Shown: positions 29,514 to 39,629 of the stretch, in pieces
Position numbering within the stretch: the stretch's first letter is position 1
How the letters are laid out: every line of letters starts with the position of its first letter
Origin: an uncultured Pelagibacteraceae bacterium
GTDB taxonomy: Bacteria; Pseudomonadota; Alphaproteobacteria; Pelagibacterales; Pelagibacteraceae
Assembly: GCA_902546145.1 (NCBI GenBank)
Contig: CACCIT010000002.1
Coordinates: 1 to 64,000, forward strand
Direction of reading: 5' to 3'
Length of the DNA stretch: 64,000 bases
Notes under the pieces: generated by a model
Seen by the model: the letters and a program-made list of their open reading frames with translations, nothing else
The model's database searches: none
What the model was told of the DNA's origin: nothing
Position numbers and translations under genes: made by a program

Positions 29514-30229
29514 TAAATTGTTAATTTTAACTCTTTAACTTTTTCTCTTATTTTTTTTAAATCTTCCCAAGAATATTTTTTGTTATCGGGATATCTAATT
29601 AAATAAGAAGGGTTAAAAGTTATCATTAAAGGATAAGTATTATTATTTAAAATTATTTCCTTCCATTTACCTCTTTCTGAAGATATTTTTTCATTAATCC
29701 CAGTAACAGCTTCCATAGCTGTGCTACCCATTAAAATTATAATTTTGGGATCAATAATAGATATATGTTCTTTTAAAAAGTTTGAGTAACGTCTAATTTC
29801 TTGTGAAGTTGGTTTTCTATCTTCTGGTGGTCTAAAATTTATTGCATAACTTGTATAAATATTTTGTCTCTTAATATTTATTGCTATTAACATTTTGTCT
29901 AAAAGCTCTCCACTTTCTCCTTTAAAAGGGTTTCCAACTTTTTCTTCAATTTCACCTGGAGCTTCTCCGATTAACATTATAGGACTATCAATATTTCCTT
30001 CTCCAAGAACAATATTTTTGGAATTATTTTTTAGTTTACAATTTTCAATTGAATTTAATTGTTTCTTTAGATTTTCTAATAAATTGTGTTTATTTTTTTG
30101 ACTTATGTCACTTTCTTTTTTGACCTGAGAAAACCTATTAATAGGTTTTTTATCAAATACAAAATTGGCTTCTATTGTATTTATTAATTCTTCGTTTAAT
30201 TTGTCGTTTTGATTTATCAATTTTTTCAC
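29513..30229 (-). CDS. Uracil-DNA glycosylase superfamily protein lacking Fe-S cysteines
   Basis: A 238-residue member of the uracil-DNA glycosylase superfamily resembling family 4. Motif A reads LIGEAPGEIEEKVGNPFKGESG, and motif B reads TFNPSYLIRYP. Family 4 proteins usually have four cysteines binding a 4Fe-4S cluster and a His-Pro in motif B. This protein has a single cysteine (IENCKLK), and Asn replaces the usual His. The start codon is GTG at 30227-30229. It may be a divergent glycosylase or an inactive relative. It overlaps rnhB by one base. Confidence 0.75.
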   Translation of the reverse strand: MKKLINQNDKLNEELINTIEANFVFDKKPINRFSQVKKESDISQKNKHNLLENLKKQLNSIENCKLKNNSKNIVLGEGNIDSPIMLIGEAPGEIEEKVGNPFKGESGELLDKMLIAINIKRQNIYTSYAINFRPPEDRKPTSQEIRRYSNFLKEHISIIDPKIIILMGSTAMEAVTGINEKISSERGKWKEIILNNNTYPLMITFNPSYLIRYPDNKKYSWEDLKKIREKVKELKLTI

Positions 30230-30243
30230 CTTACAAGGATTAA

Positions 30244-31932
30244 ATGATATCTAAAATATTTAAAATCATATTATTATTAGCGTTATCCTATCAGACACCT
30301 CTTTATTCTAAAAGTACAAGTTTTAATGATTTCAACTCAAGAGATTTATCTAATTATTTTTCAGGTATTATAGCTTATGAAAATAGAGATAATTCAGAAG
30401 CTTTAAAATATTTCAATTTAAGTAAAGTTTTACTAAACAGCCATGACAATTATTTAAAAAGATATGTTAATTCGCTTGTATTAGAAAACAAAGTAGCGCA
30501 AGCAATAAATGTTGTAAAAAATAACTCAAAAAAAAGTAACGCTGATTTTTTTGATGCATATATTTTATTAATAATTGATAGTTTGAAAAAAAATGATTTT
30601 GATAAAGCTGATATTTATTTAGATCAAAGTTTGAGATTTCAGGAAGAAAATAGAATTAATCTAGTAATTTTTGAGACTTTAAAGCAGTATATTTACACTT
30701 TTAAAAATAAAAAACTTTTACCTAATAAGAAAAATTTTGGAAACTTATCATTAATATCTGAGGCATTTCAAAGATGTCATTATAATGATCAAAGAACCAG
30801 CTCTTTCTTTTTAAATTTAATTAATAATCAACAAGGTGATTATTCAAGATATATATTTTTTTATATAAATTATCTAATTCAGAATAAGGAGTTTGCTCAG
30901 GCAAAGTCAGTAATTGATCAAATTGATTATATTGGCTCAACACTTTTGTTAACTCAAACCAAAAGCTGGATAGATAATAATAAGTTTAAAAGTTTTGAAA
31001 AAATTTTCTCATGTGAAAACCACAACGATATAATTAGTGAATTTTTATTTTTGATATCAAACCTTTATTCGTCACAAGATAATTTTGAAAAATCAAATTT
31101 TTATTTAAATTTATCAATATACTTAAATCCTAAATTTGAATTTAATTTATCACTCGTTGCAGAAAATTTCTTTGCAGATGGTGAATACAACAAGGTAAAA
31201 AAAATAGTAAGAAAATTTAAAGAGACTGATGAGTTTTATTATTGGTTTAGAGTTAAAAAAGAAGCTCAAATAATAGTGAAAGAACAAAATTATGAAAAGG
31301 GCACTAGTTATATCGAGTCTAAATTTAAAAATATTGAAAAACCTAATCCAAAGATGATTTTTGATTTAGCGAATTTTTACAAAAACTCTAAAAATTATGA
31401 ACTTGCAATCGATTATTATTCAAGATTAATATCTTCCCTAGAGGATAACTCTCTAATTAAATCAGATATTTTATATCGAAGAGGTGGGAGTTACGAAAGA
31501 TTAGGTGAATATCAGAAATCTGATGAAGATTTACTTCATGCATTAAGAATAAGACCTAATGATGCATACGTCCTAAATTATCTTGCTTATTCTTGGTTAG
31601 AACGTGATTACAAAATAGATGAAGCGATGGAAATGTTAAAAATAGCATATGATTTAAAAAGTAATGATCCCTATATTATTGACTCAATTGGTTGGGCATA
31701 TTTCTTGATAGATGAATATGAAGAGGCAGAAAAATATTTAAAAAGAGCTGTAGAATTAATGCCTGATGACCCAATAGTAAATGATCATTACGGAGATATA
31801 TTGTGGAAGCTAGATCAAAAAATTCAAGCAAGATATTTTTGGAATAGTGTGTTGAGCTTTGATGATACTGAACATGATATGAGAGAAAATATAAACAAAA
31901 AATTGATTACTGGCTTAAAATCTATTCAATGA
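30244..31932 (+). CDS. Exported TPR-repeat protein
   Basis: A 562-residue protein with an N-terminal signal-like segment (IFKIILLLALSYQTPLYS) followed by tetratricopeptide repeats. The clearest repeats are in the C-terminal half, e.g. SDILYRRGGSYERLGEYQKS, NDAYVLNYLAYSWLERDY, NDPYIIDSIGWAYFLIDEYEEA and DDPIVNDHYGDILWKLDQ. The repeats resemble those of Proteobacterial periplasmic TPR proteins encoded next to ispE. It overlaps the ispE start (ATGA). Likely a scaffold at the cell envelope; partners unknown. Confidence 0.85.
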   Translation: MISKIFKIILLLALSYQTPLYSKSTSFNDFNSRDLSNYFSGIIAYENRDNSEALKYFNLSKVLLNSHDNYLKRYVNSLVLENKVAQAINVVKNNSKKSNADFFDAYILLIIDSLKKNDFDKADIYLDQSLRFQEENRINLVIFETLKQYIYTFKNKKLLPNKKNFGNLSLISEAFQRCHYNDQRTSSFFLNLINNQQGDYSRYIFFYINYLIQNKEFAQAKSVIDQIDYIGSTLLLTQTKSWIDNNKFKSFEKIFSCENHNDIISEFLFLISNLYSSQDNFEKSNFYLNLSIYLNPKFEFNLSLVAENFFADGEYNKVKKIVRKFKETDEFYYWFRVKKEAQIIVKEQNYEKGTSYIESKFKNIEKPNPKMIFDLANFYKNSKNYELAIDYYSRLISSLEDNSLIKSDILYRRGGSYERLGEYQKSDEDLLHALRIRPNDAYVLNYLAYSWLERDYKIDEAMEMLKIAYDLKSNDPYIIDSIGWAYFLIDEYEEAEKYLKRAVELMPDDPIVNDHYGDILWKLDQKIQARYFWNSVLSFDDTEHDMRENINKKLITGLKSIQ

Positions 31933-32771
31933 AATTAAATTTAAAGTCTCATGCTAAAATCAACTTAGCTCTCAATGTAATAGGAAAAAATAAATCATTA
32001 CATAAAATTGAAAGCATCATTAGTTTTATCGATTTGTATGATGTTATTTCAATAAAAAAAATAGGAGGTGAAAAACATAATATCTCTTTTCAAGGGAAAT
32101 TTGCGAAAGGTATTGGAAAAAAAAATACTGTTCAAAAACTCTTTAAAATATTAGGTCGAGAAAAGTTACTACTAAATCAAAAATTTAGAGTTTCTATAAC
32201 AAAGAATATTCCTCAAAAAGCAGGACTTGGTGGTGGTTCTATAAATGCTGCGAGTATTTTAAATTTTTTAAATCAAAAAAAGGTAATTAAAATTAGTGAA
32301 AAGAAAATTTTGGAGGTTTGCTCTGAAATAGGGTCTGATGTTTATTTAGGTATAAAACCGTCTAGCTCAGTTTTACTTTCAAACAATAAAATTAAAAAAT
32401 TTTTTAATTGTCCGACACTAAATATGCTTTTAATAAAGCCCAATTTTGGTTGTGCGACAAAAAAAATTTATTCTAACGTTAAAAATTTTACAAAACCAAA
32501 ATTTAATAATCCAAAAAAAAATATGTTTGGTTATAATTTTTTAAAAAATCAAAGTAATACTTTAGAAGATGTTGCAATTTCAAAATACCCACAAATAAAA
32601 AAGATTAAGTTATTTTTAGAAAAGACTAATAATCCTGAGTTTGTAAGAATGACTGGGTCTGGATCTACAGTAATTGCATACTATAAATCAGTCAAAGACT
32701 GTAATTCAGCAAAAGTTCAATTTAAGAGGAAATTTAAAAATTGTTGGTTGTATGTATCAAAAACTATATAA
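31929..32771 (+). CDS. ispE: 4-diphosphocytidyl-2-C-methyl-D-erythritol kinase
   Basis: A GHMP-family kinase of the MEP isoprenoid pathway. The N-terminus KSHAKINLALNVIGK and the ATP loop IPQKAGLGGGSINAASIL are typical, and the C-terminal GHMP motif reads RMTGSGSTVIAYY. Length 280 is normal. It is translationally coupled to the TPR gene. The pathway's last gene, ispH, lies at 14374 in the window. Confidence 0.93.
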   Translation: MKLNLKSHAKINLALNVIGKNKSLHKIESIISFIDLYDVISIKKIGGEKHNISFQGKFAKGIGKKNTVQKLFKILGREKLLLNQKFRVSITKNIPQKAGLGGGSINAASILNFLNQKKVIKISEKKILEVCSEIGSDVYLGIKPSSSVLLSNNKIKKFFNCPTLNMLLIKPNFGCATKKIYSNVKNFTKPKFNNPKKNMFGYNFLKNQSNTLEDVAISKYPQIKKIKLFLEKTNNPEFVRMTGSGSTVIAYYKSVKDCNSAKVQFKRKFKNCWLYVSKTI

Positions 32772-32805
32772 ATTTATTTTTTTTGTGTTATAGGAACTAT
32801 AATAT

Positions 32806-32879
32806 TGGGGCGTAGCCAAGCGGTAAGGCACGGGTTTTTGGTACCTGCATCCTAGGTTCGAATCCTAGCGCCCCAGCCA
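32806..32879 (+). tRNA. tRNA-Gln (anticodon TTG)
   Basis: A full cloverleaf folds from 32806 to 32879 including an encoded CCA end (32877-32879). The acceptor stem pairs TGGGGCG with CGCCCCA. The D arm is GCCAAGCGGTAAGGC. The anticodon stem is CGGGT/ACCTG, with loop TTTTGGT and anticodon TTG at 32838-32840. The T arm is CCTAGGTTCGAATCCTAGG. The sequence is close to E. coli tRNA-Gln. It lies 34 bases after ispE and five bases before cca, probably on one transcript. Confidence 0.95.
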
Positions 32880-32884
32880 TATAT

Positions 32885-34159
32885 ATGGATAAATTTTTAG
32901 ATAAAATTTTTTTTAGGTCCAAAAATCTTAATTATATAAGTAAAAATATAAAAAACATATCCCAGAACACTCCTGCAAAAAAAATTTTTGAAGCAATTAA
33001 CAATTACTCAGAAAATAGTGAATTAAGATTTGTTGGAGGATGTATTAGAAAAATTATAAATCGAGAAGAAGTAGATGACATTGATTTAGCAACCAACATT
33101 ACACCAGATGAAGTTTGTGATGCACTAAATAAACATCAAATTAAATTTTTTGAGTCGGGTAAAGAACACGGCACGATAACTGCAGTAATAAATGAAAAAA
33201 ACTATGAAATTACTTCACTTAGAAAAGACGTTGCTACAGACGGAAGACATGCAAAAGTTGAATTTACTTCTGATTGGAAAGAAGATTCAAAAAGAAGAGA
33301 TTTTACAATTAATGCTATTTACTCTGATAGTTTAGGAAATTTATTTGATCCACAAAATGGTAAGCTAGATTTAAATAAAGGTGTTTTAAAATTTATTGGA
33401 GATCCAGAAAAAAGAATTCAAGAGGATTATTTAAGAATATTAAGATATTTCCGTTTTCATATTAATTACTCAACTGAAAATCATAAAACAGAGATAATTA
33501 AAATATTTAAAAAAAATATCAAAGGTATTTCGAACTTATCTGCTGAAAGATTATTAGATGAATTTAAAAAGACAGTTAAATCAAAAAATTTTCTCAAATT
33601 ATTTGAAGATCAACAAAGTTTAGAAATATTAGAAATAGTATTTCCACAATTTAAAAATATTAATCATTTTAAGAAGCTAAATTCATTTAGTTCTAAAGTT
33701 ATTAGCAACTTTGATTTTATTTTTATAATTGCGTTACTGATTATTGATGAAACAGACAATACTGATTATTTCATTTACAAATTTAAAATCTCAAAAAAAG
33801 ATCAAAAGAGGCTCAAATTAATTCATTATTTTTTCAAAGAAAAGGTGAATATTAAAAGTTTTACAGAAAAAAACTTTAATAAAATATTTTATTATAATGG
33901 CAGACAAACTGTAATTGATATAATTAATTTTAAATTGATCTTTTCAAGTAAGGTGGAAAATAAATTATTAAAATTACTTAAAATTTATGAAAATAAAACA
34001 TTGCCTGAATTAAAAATTGGAGCAAATATTTTAATGTCTAAGTATAAAATTCCTGAGGGTAAAATTTTAGGTAATAAATTGAAACTTATAGAAGAAACCT
34101 GGGTTCAAAATGGATTTCAAATTTCAGATAAACAGGTTGAAAAAATTGCAAAAAGTTAA
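32885..34159 (+). CDS. cca: CCA tRNA nucleotidyltransferase / poly(A) polymerase family
   Basis: Adds or repairs the 3' CCA of tRNAs; related enzymes are poly(A) polymerases. The nucleotidyltransferase core is clear: [25 protein letters not shown] (GG and DxD motifs), then [12 protein letters not shown] and [10 protein letters not shown]. Length 424 fits class II alphaproteobacterial enzymes. Its ATG lies five bases after the CCA end of tRNA-Gln. The 3' end shares TTAA with the convergent greA. Confidence 0.92.
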   Translation: MDKFLDKIFFRSKNLNYISKNIKNISQNTPAKKIFEAINNYSENSELRFVGGCIRKIINREEVDDIDLATNITPDEVCDALNKHQIKFFESGKEHGTITAVINEKNYEITSLRKDVATDGRHAKVEFTSDWKEDSKRRDFTINAIYSDSLGNLFDPQNGKLDLNKGVLKFIGDPEKRIQEDYLRILRYFRFHINYSTENHKTEIIKIFKKNIKGISNLSAERLLDEFKKTVKSKNFLKLFEDQQSLEILEIVFPQFKNINHFKKLNSFSSKVISNFDFIFIIALLIIDETDNTDYFIYKFKISKKDQKRLKLIHYFFKEKVNIKSFTEKNFNKIFYYNGRQTVIDIINFKLIFSSKVENKLLKLLKIYENKTLPELKIGANILMSKYKIPEGKILGNKLKLIEETWVQNGFQISDKQVEKIAKS

Positions 34160-34632
34160 ATATATTTAACGTCTTTAATTTCAAAATTCTTTGTTCCAGA
34201 AGGAGTGCTTATTTCTACAAGATCACTTTTATTTTTTCCTATTAATCCTTTTCCAATTGGTGACTGAAAGAAAATTAATTTTTGTTTTAAGTCAGCTTCA
34301 TCTTTTCCAACAATTTTATAATTTATTTTTTCCCCACTATCTAAGTCTTCTAAATATACAGTTGATCCAAAAATTACTTTACCTTCATTATTTAATTTAG
34401 TTACATCAATCACATTAGCTCTAGCTATTATGTCGTTTATTTCAGTAATCCTACCTTCATTATGAGATTGTTCTTCTTTTGCAGCGTGATATTCGGCATT
34501 TTCCTTGAGATCTCCATGCGATCTTGCTTCAGCAATTGCGGCAACTATCTCAGGTCTTTTATTTTCTTTTAAAAAAATAAGTTCTTCCTCTAATTTTTTT
34601 AAACCATTTAAAGTAATAGGTTCTTTTTCCAT
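34156..34632 (-). CDS. greA: Transcription elongation factor GreA
   Basis: Rescues backtracked RNA polymerase by stimulating transcript cleavage. The N-terminal coiled coil contains [24 protein letters not shown], then [16 protein letters not shown] (catalytic Asp/Glu tip). The C-terminal FKBP-like part has [13 protein letters not shown]. Length 158 is standard. hemF ends four bases upstream on the same strand. It converges on cca. Confidence 0.96.
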   Translation of the reverse strand: MEKEPITLNGLKKLEEELIFLKENKRPEIVAAIAEARSHGDLKENAEYHAAKEEQSHNEGRITEINDIIARANVIDVTKLNNEGKVIFGSTVYLEDLDSGEKINYKIVGKDEADLKQKLIFFQSPIGKGLIGKNKSDLVEISTPSGTKNFEIKDVKYI

Positions 34633-34636
34633 TTTT

Positions 34637-35464
34637 TTATTTCCACTTAGCTAAAGGAGGTAACGACATTAAAATTCCTTCTACATTACCACCAGTTTGT
34701 AATCCAAATTTAGTTCCTCTGTCATACAGTAAATTAAATTCTGCGTAACGTCCTCTTTTAATATACTGCTTCTCTTTTTCTTTTAAAGACCATTTTTTCT
34801 TAATTTTTTTTCTAATAATTTCATTAAACATCATTTGAAAAGTAATACCAACATCTCTTACAAATTTAAAATCTTTTTCGAAATTATCATCTTTATAATC
34901 AAAAAAAATTCCCCCAATTCCTCTAGCTTCTTTTCTGTGGGGTAAATAAAAATATTCATCGCACCATTTTTTATATTTTTTATAATAATTTTTATTATGT
35001 TGATCACACATTAACTTCAAAGTTTTATGAAATTTATTTTTTTCATTGTCATCTTTTATAGCTGGAGTTAAATCCATTCCCCCACCAAACCAATTTTTTT
35101 GAGTGCTGATATATCTTGTATTAAAATGCATAGCTGGAATGTGTGGATTTTGCATATGCATAACTATTGAAATTCCTGAGGCCCAAAATCTAGGATCTTT
35201 CTCAGCTCCTGGTATATTTTTTTGAAATTTTTTTGGAAATTTTCCATATACCTTTGAGAAATTTACTCCAACTTTTTCAAAAATTTTTCCATTTTTTAAA
35301 ATTCTATATTCACCACCACCTTCATCTTTTTTAGAGTTTCTTTTCCAAGAAGTTGATTCAAATTTTATTTTGTTGTTTTCTAATTCAAGTATGTCATTGC
35401 AAATTGCATTTTGTAATAATTTGAACCAACTGCTAGCTAGGTCTTTTTTAATTGAATTGTCCAT
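34637..35464 (-). CDS. hemF: Oxygen-dependent coproporphyrinogen III oxidase
   Basis: Decarboxylates coproporphyrinogen III in heme synthesis using O2. Family signatures are [18 protein letters not shown] with [10 protein letters not shown], and GIGGIFFDY near the middle, followed by [21 protein letters not shown]. Length 275 is typical. It supplies heme for the oxidase and bc1 complexes encoded in this window. It lies one base after trmL on the minus strand and four bases before greA. Confidence 0.96.
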   Translation of the reverse strand: MDNSIKKDLASSWFKLLQNAICNDILELENNKIKFESTSWKRNSKKDEGGGEYRILKNGKIFEKVGVNFSKVYGKFPKKFQKNIPGAEKDPRFWASGISIVMHMQNPHIPAMHFNTRYISTQKNWFGGGMDLTPAIKDDNEKNKFHKTLKLMCDQHNKNYYKKYKKWCDEYFYLPHRKEARGIGGIFFDYKDDNFEKDFKFVRDVGITFQMMFNEIIRKKIKKKWSLKEKEKQYIKRGRYAEFNLLYDRGTKFGLQTGGNVEGILMSLPPLAKWK

Positions 35465-35465
35465 A

Positions 35466-35924
35466 TTACATTAAATTATTTTGCCTTAAACTTTCAGCCA
35501 AAACTATTGCAACTGAGGATGCTATATTTAGAGATCTCGCATTTTCTTTCATTGGAATTTTTAGACGATCACAAATCAGCCTATGAACCTTCTCTGGAAC
35601 ACCAGCGCTCTCTCTTCCAAATAATATTGTATCATCAGCTTTAAAATTAAATTTAGTATAATTTATAGAACCCTTTGTTGTCATTAAAACAATTCTTTGA
35701 TTCTTTTTTTCTTCAAAAAAATGTTCTGCACTTTGGTAAAATTTAATTTTATCATAGTCCATGTAGTCCATTACAACTCTTTTGAACCTTTTGTCAGATA
35801 ATAAAAATCCACAAGGCTCAATAATTTCTAATTCCGCTCCTAAACAGGCACATGTTCGTATAATTGCAGCTGTATTCTGTGGAATATCTGGCTCGTATAG
35901 TGAAATTTTAGGTCTTGGTTTCAT
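35466..35924 (-). CDS. trmL: tRNA (cytidine/uridine-34-2'-O-)-methyltransferase
   Basis: A 152-residue SPOUT methyltransferase that methylates the wobble ribose of certain tRNA-Leu species. It shows the N-terminal YEPDIPQNTAAIIRTCACLG, the knot segments LFGRESAGVPE and PMKENARSLNIASSVAIV, which match TrmL. It diverges from petA across a 91-base gap, which is the promoter region for both. Confidence 0.93.
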   Translation of the reverse strand: MKPRPKISLYEPDIPQNTAAIIRTCACLGAELEIIEPCGFLLSDKRFKRVVMDYMDYDKIKFYQSAEHFFEEKKNQRIVLMTTKGSINYTKFNFKADDTILFGRESAGVPEKVHRLICDRLKIPMKENARSLNIASSVAIVLAESLRQNNLM

Positions 35925-35954
35925 CCGTAATGTGTCATTCTTTCAGTAGAAAAA

Positions 35955-35984
35955 TTGCTGTTATCTTATAAGAAATCGTATATT
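35955..35984 (+). promoter_or_regulatory. Candidate petABC promoter
   Basis: TTGCTG (35955-35960) and TATATT (35979-35984) are separated by 18 bases in the trmL-petA gap, a plausible sigma-70 arrangement. The predicted transcript would start about 25 bases before the petA ATG at 36016. Chance matches are frequent in AT-rich DNA, so this is tentative. Confidence 0.35.
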
Positions 35985-36015
35985 AAGTTAATTTTTTAAC
36001 AAAAAGCTATTTAAA

Positions 36016-36528
36016 ATGTCAGATAAAAAGCCAAAAAAAAGAAGAGATTTTTTATTTACAGCGACCACAGCAGTAGGTGCAGTTGGAGCTGCAGCAGTAG
36101 TGTGGCCCATGGTAGATCAAATGAATCCAGATGCTTCAGTTAAAGCATTAGCAAGTACCGAGGTAGATGTAAGTTCAGTCAAACCTGGAAACACAATTAC
36201 AGTTCTATGGAGAGGAAAACCAGTTTTCATCAGAAGAAGAACACAAGAAGAGATCGACGAAGCAAGATCTGTTAAAATGGAAGAATTAATTCATCCAGAA
36301 AAAGATGAGGATAGAGCAAAAAATCCTGAATGGTTGGTCATGCTTGGAGTTTGTACTCATTTAGGATGTGTGCCTTTGAATGACAAAGGTGATTATAATG
36401 GATGGTTTTGTCCTTGTCATGGTTCTCACTATGATACATCTGGAAGAATTAGAAAAGGACCAGCTCCTTGGAATATGGAAGTTCCAAAGTATGAATTCGT
36501 TAACGCAAACACAATTAAAATAGGATAG
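36016..36528 (+). CDS. petA: Ubiquinol-cytochrome c reductase iron-sulfur subunit (Rieske)
   Basis: Carries the Rieske 2Fe-2S cluster of the bc1 complex. The N-terminus has a Tat-like motif [18 protein letters not shown] with one membrane anchor. The cluster loops read CTHLGCVP and CPCHGSHYD, with both Cys-His pairs. Length 170 is typical. It is the first gene of petABC, with seven bases before petB. Confidence 0.96.
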   Translation: MSDKKPKKRRDFLFTATTAVGAVGAAAVVWPMVDQMNPDASVKALASTEVDVSSVKPGNTITVLWRGKPVFIRRRTQEEIDEARSVKMEELIHPEKDEDRAKNPEWLVMLGVCTHLGCVPLNDKGDYNGWFCPCHGSHYDTSGRIRKGPAPWNMEVPKYEFVNANTIKIG

Positions 36529-36535
36529 TATATTA

Positions 36536-37798
36536 ATGAGTGATCACGATTATAGACCTAAATCAAAAGTTGGTCAGTGGTTTAATGATAGATTACCGTT
36601 ACTTACTCTTGCAAATCATTTAACGGATTATCCTACTCCAAAAAACTTAAATTACTGGTGGACATTTGGAGGAATTTTAACTTTTTGCTTAATCACACAA
36701 ATTATAACTGGATTAACTTTGGCAATGCACTACATTGCTCATGCTGACATGGCATTTGAGAGTGTTGAGCATATCATGAGAGATGTGAACTATGGATGGT
36801 TAATTAGATACATTCATGCAAATGGAGCATCAATGTTTTTTCTTGCTGTATATATTCATATCTTTAGATCGTTATTTTATGGTTCTTACAAAGCACCAAG
36901 AGAAATAATTTGGATTATTGGAATAGTAATCTACTTGTTAATGATGGCAGCTGCATTCATGGGCTACGTTTTACCTTGGGGACAAATGAGTTTCTGGGGA
37001 GCAACTGTTATTACAAATTTATTTAGTGCAATCCCATTAGTAGGTGAGGGAATTGTAACATGGTTATGGGGTGGATACTCAGTTGATAATCCAACTTTAA
37101 CAAGATTTTTCACTCTACATTACTTAATTCCATTTTTAATAGCAGGACTTGTAATTTTACATATATGGGCTCTGCATGTACCTGGAAATAATAATCCAGT
37201 TGGTATTGATATCAAAAAACCTTCAAAGGACACTGTCCCATTCCATCCATACATTGTAATTAAAGATGGTTTCGCATTATTAATGTTTATGATTGTTTTT
37301 GCATTTTTTGTTTTTTATACGCCAAATATTTTGGGTCACGCAGATAATTACATAGAGGCAAATCCTATGGTAACTCCAGCTCATATAGTTCCAGAATGGT
37401 ATTTGTTACCTTTTTATGCGATATTAAGATCGGTACCAGATAAACTACTTGGAGTAATTGCAATGCTATCTGCTATCTTAATACTTGCAGCTTTACCTTG
37501 GTTAGATACTTCAAAAATTAGATCAGCAGTATTTAGACCTTTGTACAAACAGTTTTACTGGATTTTAGTAGCAGACGTTTTAATTCTTGGTTACATGGGG
37601 GCAATGCCTGCAGAAGGTCTTTATTTATTAATTGCAAGAGTAGCAACTGCCTATTATTTCTTACATTTCTTGGTTATCCTCCCTGTGCTTGGATTTAAAG
37701 AGAGAACATTACCTGTTCCACTAAGTATAACGGAACCTATTTTAGGTGGATCACCTAACTTAGCAGCAGCAAAACACAGAGAAAGTAAAATAAAATAA
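36536..37798 (+). CDS. petB: Cytochrome b of the bc1 complex
   Basis: The membrane subunit holding hemes bL and bH and the quinone sites. Eight hydrophobic helices are visible, with the heme His pairs in helices B and D (e.g. [19 protein letters not shown]-type segment [20 protein letters not shown]). The Qo-site PEWY motif is in [16 protein letters not shown]. Length 420 is normal. It lies between petA and petC. Confidence 0.97.
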   Translation: MSDHDYRPKSKVGQWFNDRLPLLTLANHLTDYPTPKNLNYWWTFGGILTFCLITQIITGLTLAMHYIAHADMAFESVEHIMRDVNYGWLIRYIHANGASMFFLAVYIHIFRSLFYGSYKAPREIIWIIGIVIYLLMMAAAFMGYVLPWGQMSFWGATVITNLFSAIPLVGEGIVTWLWGGYSVDNPTLTRFFTLHYLIPFLIAGLVILHIWALHVPGNNNPVGIDIKKPSKDTVPFHPYIVIKDGFALLMFMIVFAFFVFYTPNILGHADNYIEANPMVTPAHIVPEWYLLPFYAILRSVPDKLLGVIAMLSAILILAALPWLDTSKIRSAVFRPLYKQFYWILVADVLILGYMGAMPAEGLYLLIARVATAYYFLHFLVILPVLGFKERTLPVPLSITEPILGGSPNLAAAKHRESKIK

Positions 37799-37799
37799 A

Positions 37800-38579
37800 G
37801 TGAAAAAGTTATTTAAATTAATTTTAATACTTTCATTTTTTTCTCTAAATAGTGTCCAAACATTTGCTGCAGAAAAAGTAGATTATCTTAAAACAGATTG
37901 GAGTTTTAAAGGTCTTTTTGGAAAATTTGATAGGGCAGCTCTTCAAAGAGGGTATCAAGTTTATACTGAAGTTTGTGCTTCTTGCCATTCAATGAAATAT
38001 TTGAGCTATAGAAATTTATCAGAAGAGGGCGGACCAGAGTTTTCAGAGGCAGCTGCAAAAGCAATAGCTGCTTCTTTTGAGGTTGCAGATGGACCTAACG
38101 CTGATGGCGAAATGTTTACTAGACCTGGAAAACTTTCAGATAAATTTGTGATGCCATATGACAATGTAAAAGCCGCACAAGCAGCTAATGGAGGAGCTTA
38201 TCCACCAGATATGTCTGTTTTAGTTAAAGCAAGAGGTGGTGGAGTTGATTATATTTATTCTTTACTTCAAGGTTATGAAGATCCACCAAGTGGAGTAACT
38301 TTAGATGATGGAGTTTATTACAACAAATATATGTATGGTAATAAGATTAGAATGGCAGCACCATTATCAGATGGAATTGTAGAGTATGGCGATGGCACTA
38401 ATGCATCAGTTGAACAGATGTCAAAAGATGTAACAACATTTTTAATGTGGGCTGCAGAGCCTCACTTAGAAGCAAGACACCAAATGGGATTTAAAGCTAT
38501 AGTATATTTGATTATTTTAACTATTTTAGTTTACTTTAGTATGAAGAAAATCTGGTCACGTGTTGAATCTGAAGTTTAA
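37800..38579 (+). CDS. petC: Cytochrome c1 of the bc1 complex
   Basis: The c-type heme subunit that passes electrons to cytochrome c. A signal peptide (KKLFKLILILSFFSLNSVQTFA) precedes the heme motif VCASCHSMKYLSYRNL. The axial Met lies near RMAAPLSDG, and a C-terminal membrane anchor follows (AIVYLIILTILVYFSM). The start is GTG at 37800, one base after the petB stop. Its 3' end overlaps the convergent ychF gene by 24 bases. Confidence 0.96.
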   Translation: MKKLFKLILILSFFSLNSVQTFAAEKVDYLKTDWSFKGLFGKFDRAALQRGYQVYTEVCASCHSMKYLSYRNLSEEGGPEFSEAAAKAIAASFEVADGPNADGEMFTRPGKLSDKFVMPYDNVKAAQAANGGAYPPDMSVLVKARGGGVDYIYSLLQGYEDPPSGVTLDDGVYYNKYMYGNKIRMAAPLSDGIVEYGDGTNASVEQMSKDVTTFLMWAAEPHLEARHQMGFKAIVYLIILTILVYFSMKKIWSRVESEV

Positions 38580-39629
38580 CACATCTCCATCTTTAACAAT
38601 ATAATCTTTTCCTTCCAATCTCATTTTCCCATTTGCTTTAGAATTTACCCAGCCATCATTTGCTATAAAATCTTCATAAGAAATAGTTTCAGCTCGTATA
38701 AAGCCTTTTTCAAAATCAGTATGTATTTCACCTGCTGCCTTAGGAGCTGTACAATTTTTTTTAATTGTCCATGCTCTTGTTTCTTCAGGACCCGATGTAA
38801 AATAAGTGTCTAGTTCTAGTATATTGTAACCTTTTTGAATTAACATATTTAATCCAGTTTCTTTTAAACCTATCATTTCCATATAATTTTTTTTCTCTTC
38901 AACAGGTAGCTCATTAATCTGATTTTCAATATCAGCTGATACAATAAGTGTATTTTCATTCCCAAATTTTTCTATGAAATCATTTGTATATTTATTACCA
39001 TTCTGAACACTTTGTTCATCAACATTACAAACATATATTTTTGGCTTAATTGATAATAAACCGCTTTGATTTAATTGCTTCGTATCAAATTGTGTTTTTA
39101 GAACTGAAATATCTTTATCATTATTTATGCAATCTAGAGCGATTTCTAAAATTTTAAGCTGCTCCTCATCTACATTTTTCTTGTTATTTTTTTCCAATCT
39201 TTTTTGAATACTTTCAAGATCTGCTAGCATCATTTCAGTTTCAATAATTTCCAAATCTCTCACTGGGTTTACATCAGGATTAACATTTTGGATATCATCT
39301 GAATCAAAACATCTAATCATATGAATTACAGCATCAACTTCTCTGATATGAGAAAGAAATTTATTTCCTAATCCTTCTCCCTTTGAAGCTCCTTTTACAA
39401 GACCAGCAATATCAACGAATGAAATTGTAGTATTAATTACCTTTTTAGAGTTAGAGACTTTTGATAATTTAGACAATCTTTCATCTGGTACGGGAACTAC
39501 ACCAACATTTGGATCAATTGTACAAAATGGAAAATTAGCTGCTTGTGCTTTACTAGAATTTGTTAGTGCATTAAAAAGCGTAGACTTACCAACATTTGGC
39601 AAACCAACAATTCCACATTTAAAACTCAT
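38556..39629 (-). CDS. ychF: Redox-regulated ATPase/GTPase YchF
   Basis: An Obg-related P-loop NTPase that binds ribosomes. It has the G1 motif GLPNVGKSTLFNAL, the G3 FVDIAGLVKGASKGEGLGN and the C-terminal TGS-like segment starting near TYFTSGPEETRAWTI. Length 357 is typical. It shares one base with pth upstream. The 24-base overlap with petC at the 3' end means both mRNAs are antisense there. Confidence 0.95.
   Translation of the reverse strand: MSFKCGIVGLPNVGKSTLFNALTNSSKAQAANFPFCTIDPNVGVVPVPDERLSKLSKVSNSKKVINTTISFVDIAGLVKGASKGEGLGNKFLSHIREVDAVIHMIRCFDSDDIQNVNPDVNPVRDLEIIETEMMLADLESIQKRLEKNNKKNVDEEQLKILEIALDCINNDKDISVLKTQFDTKQLNQSGLLSIKPKIYVCNVDEQSVQNGNKYTNDFIEKFGNENTLIVSADIENQINELPVEEKKNYMEMIGLKETGLNMLIQKGYNILELDTYFTSGPEETRAWTIKKNCTAPKAAGEIHTDFEKGFIRAETISYEDFIANDGWVNSKANGKMRLEGKDYIVKDGDVLNFRFNT

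Noticed and set aside
32798-32803. TATAAT three bases upstream of tRNA-Gln, read as its promoter -10
   Set aside because: Transcription would begin inside the mature tRNA, so it cannot make a full tRNA. Cotranscription from ispE is more likely.
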